Source: Stakelama flava
Lineage (GTDB): Bacteria; Pseudomonadota; Alphaproteobacteria; Sphingomonadales; Sphingomonadaceae
DNA: 64,000 nt
Direction of reading: 5' to 3'
NCBI RefSeq assembly: GCF_019351405.1
Contig: NZ_JAHWZX010000007.1
Span: forward strand, 62,001-126,000
This document shows, piece after piece, positions 62,042 through 64,000 of the stretch. Each line of letters opens with the position of its first letter. The stretch's first letter is position 1. A program made the translations under genes and the position numbers. The notes beneath the pieces were generated by a model, which was not told the origin of the DNA, did not search any database, and worked only from the letters and a program-made list of their open reading frames with translations.

Positions 62042-62827
62042 TTAGCCGCGCCCGCGCATCTGCTTGCGAAGCCGGCCGGGCAGCCAGCGTGCGGCGAAGT
62101 GCATCCGTTTCGCGGTCTTGCCGATGACGGTGTGGAGCGTATCGCCATGAACCGCGCGCCATGCCTGCTCCGCCCCGTCTTCGACCGGCGTGAATTCGAG
62201 GCCCGCGCGGCGCACCTTGTCGCGCACCGTCTCGTCCGATCCCTCGACCCCCTTGTCGAGCAGCGGCGTATCGATGAAGCCGGGCATGATGCTGCGCACC
62301 CGGATATTTTCGCGATGCCATTCGCCGTCCAGCGCCTCGGTAAGTCCGCGCACGCCGAATTTGGTCGCCGAATAGATCGCCGCGCCGCCGGTGCCGTATA
62401 TTCCCGCGGCCGAGGATGTGTTGAGCAGGCACGATCCCGGCGTCTTCTTCAGGAACAGATAGCCGATGCGCGCGCCCAGCGCGACGCCGGTCAGATTGAT
62501 CGCGATGATCCGTTCGATATCGTCAAGGCTGGTTTCGCCGAAGGCCCCGCCCAGTGCGACCCCGGCATTGTTGAACAACACGTCAAGCCGGTCGCCCGCG
62601 CGATCGGTGAAGGCGGTCAGTTCCTCCACCCAGCCATCGGGATCGCGCACGTCCATGACATGGGTCGACGCGCACCCGGCGGGAAGCAGCGCGGCGGTTT
62701 CGGCAAGGCCCTTCGCATCGACATCGGCAAGGCCCACGATCCAGCCCTCCCGCGCGAAACGCTGCGCCACCGCGCGGCCGATTCCCGATGCGCCGCCGGT
62801 GATGAAGATCGCCTTTTCGCTCGCCAT
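62042..62827 (-). CDS. SDR family oxidoreductase
   Basis: A 261-residue classical short-chain dehydrogenase. The cofactor motif is FITGGASGIGRAVA, NNAG is present as LFNNAGVALGG, and the catalytic serine and YxxxK are in LNTSSAAGIYGTGGAAIYSATK. The C-terminal RMHFAARWLPGRLRKQ extension is basic and may contact the membrane. An aspartate (LADVDAKG) after the second strand suggests NAD over NADP. The substrate is unknown. Confidence 0.9.
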   Translation of the reverse strand: MASEKAIFITGGASGIGRAVAQRFAREGWIVGLADVDAKGLAETAALLPAGCASTHVMDVRDPDGWVEELTAFTDRAGDRLDVLFNNAGVALGGAFGETSLDDIERIIAINLTGVALGARIGYLFLKKTPGSCLLNTSSAAGIYGTGGAAIYSATKFGVRGLTEALDGEWHRENIRVRSIMPGFIDTPLLDKGVEGSDETVRDKVRRAGLEFTPVEDGAEQAWRAVHGDTLHTVIGKTAKRMHFAARWLPGRLRKQMRGRG

Positions 62828-62881
62828 ACATCCTTTCCAATCGCTTTACCTTTGCCCCTCCTTCCCGCACAATTGCGGGCG

Positions 62882-63667
62882 ATGCCAGCGCAATCGCACC
62901 CGCGTGGCCCTTCGGTCGCCTTCGACGGCGTCGGCAAACGCTATGCCGGCGACGTGCGCGCGGTCGACGGGGTGACGCTCACCATCGCCGGGGGCGAATT
63001 CGTCGCGCTGGTCGGGGCGTCGGGATCGGGCAAATCGACGCTGCTGAAAATGGTCAACCGGCTGCACAAACCGGGCGAGGGCCGCGTTTCGATCGATGGC
63101 GAACCGGTGGATTCGGTGCCGGTGCACCTGCTCCGCCGACGGATCGGTTATGTCTTTCAGAATATCGGGCTGTTCCCGCATATGCCGGTGGGGGAGAATG
63201 TCGCGCTTCCGCTGCGGCTGAGGGGCGAGCGGTATGACGAGGCGCGGGTCGCCGAACTTCTCGATCTGGTCGAACTGCCGCGTGCGCTGGCGGCGCGAAT
63301 GCCCGATGCATTGTCGGGCGGGCAGCGCCAGCGCGTCGGCGTGGCGCGCGCGCTGGCGGCCGAACCGAAATTGATACTGATGGACGAACCGTTCGGCGCG
63401 CTAGACCCGCTCACCCGCGACACGCTGGGCCGCGCGGTGCGCAAGCTGCACGACCGGCTGGGCCTCACCACGATCATGGTGACTCACGACATGGCCGAAG
63501 CGCTGCTGCTCGCCGACCGCATCCTGGTGATGGCGGCGGGCGAAATCGTCGCCGACGCCAGTCCGCACGACATGCTGACCGGCAAGGGCGGCGCGGTGGC
63601 GGACACGCTGGTGGCGGTGCCGCGCGAACAGGCGCACCTGCTTTCGCGGCTGGAGCGCGGCGAATGA
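62882..63667 (+). CDS. Osmoprotectant-type ABC transporter ATP-binding protein
   Basis: A 261-residue ATPase of the OpuCA/ProV/YehX group. Walker A is GASGSGKST (from residue 45), the signature LSGGQRQRVGVARAL and Walker B LILMDEPFGALDPLTR are intact. NRLHKPGEGRVSIDGEPVD is typical of glycine betaine/choline importers. The C-terminal CBS domains of OpuCA/ProV are missing. It overlaps the next gene by four bases, which supports an importer operon. Confidence 0.92.
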   Translation: MPAQSHPRGPSVAFDGVGKRYAGDVRAVDGVTLTIAGGEFVALVGASGSGKSTLLKMVNRLHKPGEGRVSIDGEPVDSVPVHLLRRRIGYVFQNIGLFPHMPVGENVALPLRLRGERYDEARVAELLDLVELPRALAARMPDALSGGQRQRVGVARALAAEPKLILMDEPFGALDPLTRDTLGRAVRKLHDRLGLTTIMVTHDMAEALLLADRILVMAAGEIVADASPHDMLTGKGGAVADTLVAVPREQAHLLSRLERGE

Positions 63668-64000
63668 ACCAGGCGTTCGCGCGCGTCCCGGATCTGCTCG
63701 CCCAGCACATCCTGTTATCGGCGGCGGCGCTGCTGCTGGGGCTGGCCATCGCGTTGCCGCTGACTATCTGGTCGGCGCGGCGTCCGGCGGTGGCGCGGCT
63801 GACGCTGGGGTTCGCCAGCCTGATCCAGACGATCCCCGCGCTGGCGCTGCTCGCGCTGTTCTATCCACTGCTGCTGTTGCTGTCGGGGCTGATGGGCGGC
63901 GGGATACCGGCGCTGGGGTTTCTGCCCTCGCTGCTGGCGCTGGCGCTGTATGCGCTACTGCCGATCCTGCGCAACGGGGTGACCGGCCTGACCCATATCG
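63664..64000 (+). CDS. Osmoprotectant ABC transporter permease, 3' partial
   Basis: The window ends after 112 residues of a membrane protein. It starts MNQAFARVPDLLAQHILLSA, followed by hydrophobic helices and the LGFASLIQTIPALALLALF segment typical of OpuCB/ProW/YehY permeases. The ATG at 63664 overlaps the stop of the ATPase gene by four bases. A substrate-binding domain may follow outside the window. Confidence 0.9.
   Translation, partial: MNQAFARVPDLLAQHILLSAAALLLGLAIALPLTIWSARRPAVARLTLGFASLIQTIPALALLALFYPLLLLLSGLMGGGIPALGFLPSLLALALYALLPILRNGVTGLTHI

Overview
The window reads as a chromosomal segment of a GC-rich alphaproteobacterium, most likely a sphingomonad (Sphingomonadaceae). The grounds are the strong GC bias at third codon positions, the many GTG/TTG starts, a class I PHA synthase next to a phasin, DUF2061, CC_3452-type and TonB-dependent receptor genes, and the caa3/aa3-type oxidase operon that runs into SURF1 and thrC. 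No rRNA, tRNA, insertion sequence, prophage, CRISPR array or integrase was seen. Almost all of the DNA is ordinary chromosomal backbone.

Layout. 1-2.6 kb: bioA (5' end outside the window) converging on murA. 2.7-9.3 kb: a Crp/Fnr regulator, clpS, the PHA pair phaC-phasin with a TGC/GCA-rich operator-like region between them, alaC, a DUF2061 protein and a YciE/DUF892 protein. 9.3-12.9 kb: an HxlR regulator divergent from a small exported protein, then the single RSH (p)ppGpp enzyme and a hotdog thioesterase. 12.9-17.2 kb: a Gtr-like set for lipid-linked sugar transfer (GT2 with two membrane helices, methyltransferase, GtrA, GT-C-like membrane protein). 17.2-22 kb: yggT-DUF167-folD-marC, argB, a stand-alone EAL protein and a queuosine precursor transporter. 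22-23.2 kb: an accessory patch with an interspersed repeat, an orphan gene of lower GC3 and a nested hairpin. 23.2-26.5 kb: nucleoside transporter, exoD, 3-hydroxybutyryl-CoA dehydrogenase and a small exported protein.

26.5-30.6 kb: a same-strand run gluQRS-HIG1-cobalamin adenosyltransferase-egtB-egtD, which carries ergothioneine synthesis. 30.6-40.5 kb: HNH protein, PBP1A, threonine aldolase-EamA pair, an epimerase behind an M28 peptidase, and pepN. 40.5-43.2 kb: a three-gene envelope operon (LPG-synthase-TM protein, DUF2141, GT4). 43.3-49.1 kb: pyrE-pdxJ-acpS-lepB continued by an AI-2E permease and a TonB-dependent receptor, where rnc-era would often be found. 49.3-58 kb: coxB-coxA-ctaB-coxF-ctaG-coxC-DUF983-surf1-thrC-methyltransferase. 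58-58.4 kb: a non-coding stretch with a long paired structure, probably a structured RNA. 58.4-64 kb: ccmA-ccmB behind a small metalloprotease, phhB, a GNAT acetyltransferase, an inverted repeat pair, a TonB-like protein, an SDR, and the start of an osmoprotectant-type ABC transporter cut by the window end.

Most functional groups are respiration (oxidase, haem export, Fnr-type control), envelope assembly (murA, PBP1A, lepB, Gtr-like set), carbon storage (PHA) and cofactor or redox metabolism (biotin, PLP, folate, ergothioneine, cobalamin). The features most worth follow-up are the paired RNA-like element near 58.2-58.3 kb, the orphan gene patch at 22-23 kb, the Gtr-like and LPG-TM/DUF2141/GT4 envelope clusters, and the operator-like palindromes at the phasin and HxlR promoters. 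None of these could be confirmed without database searches.
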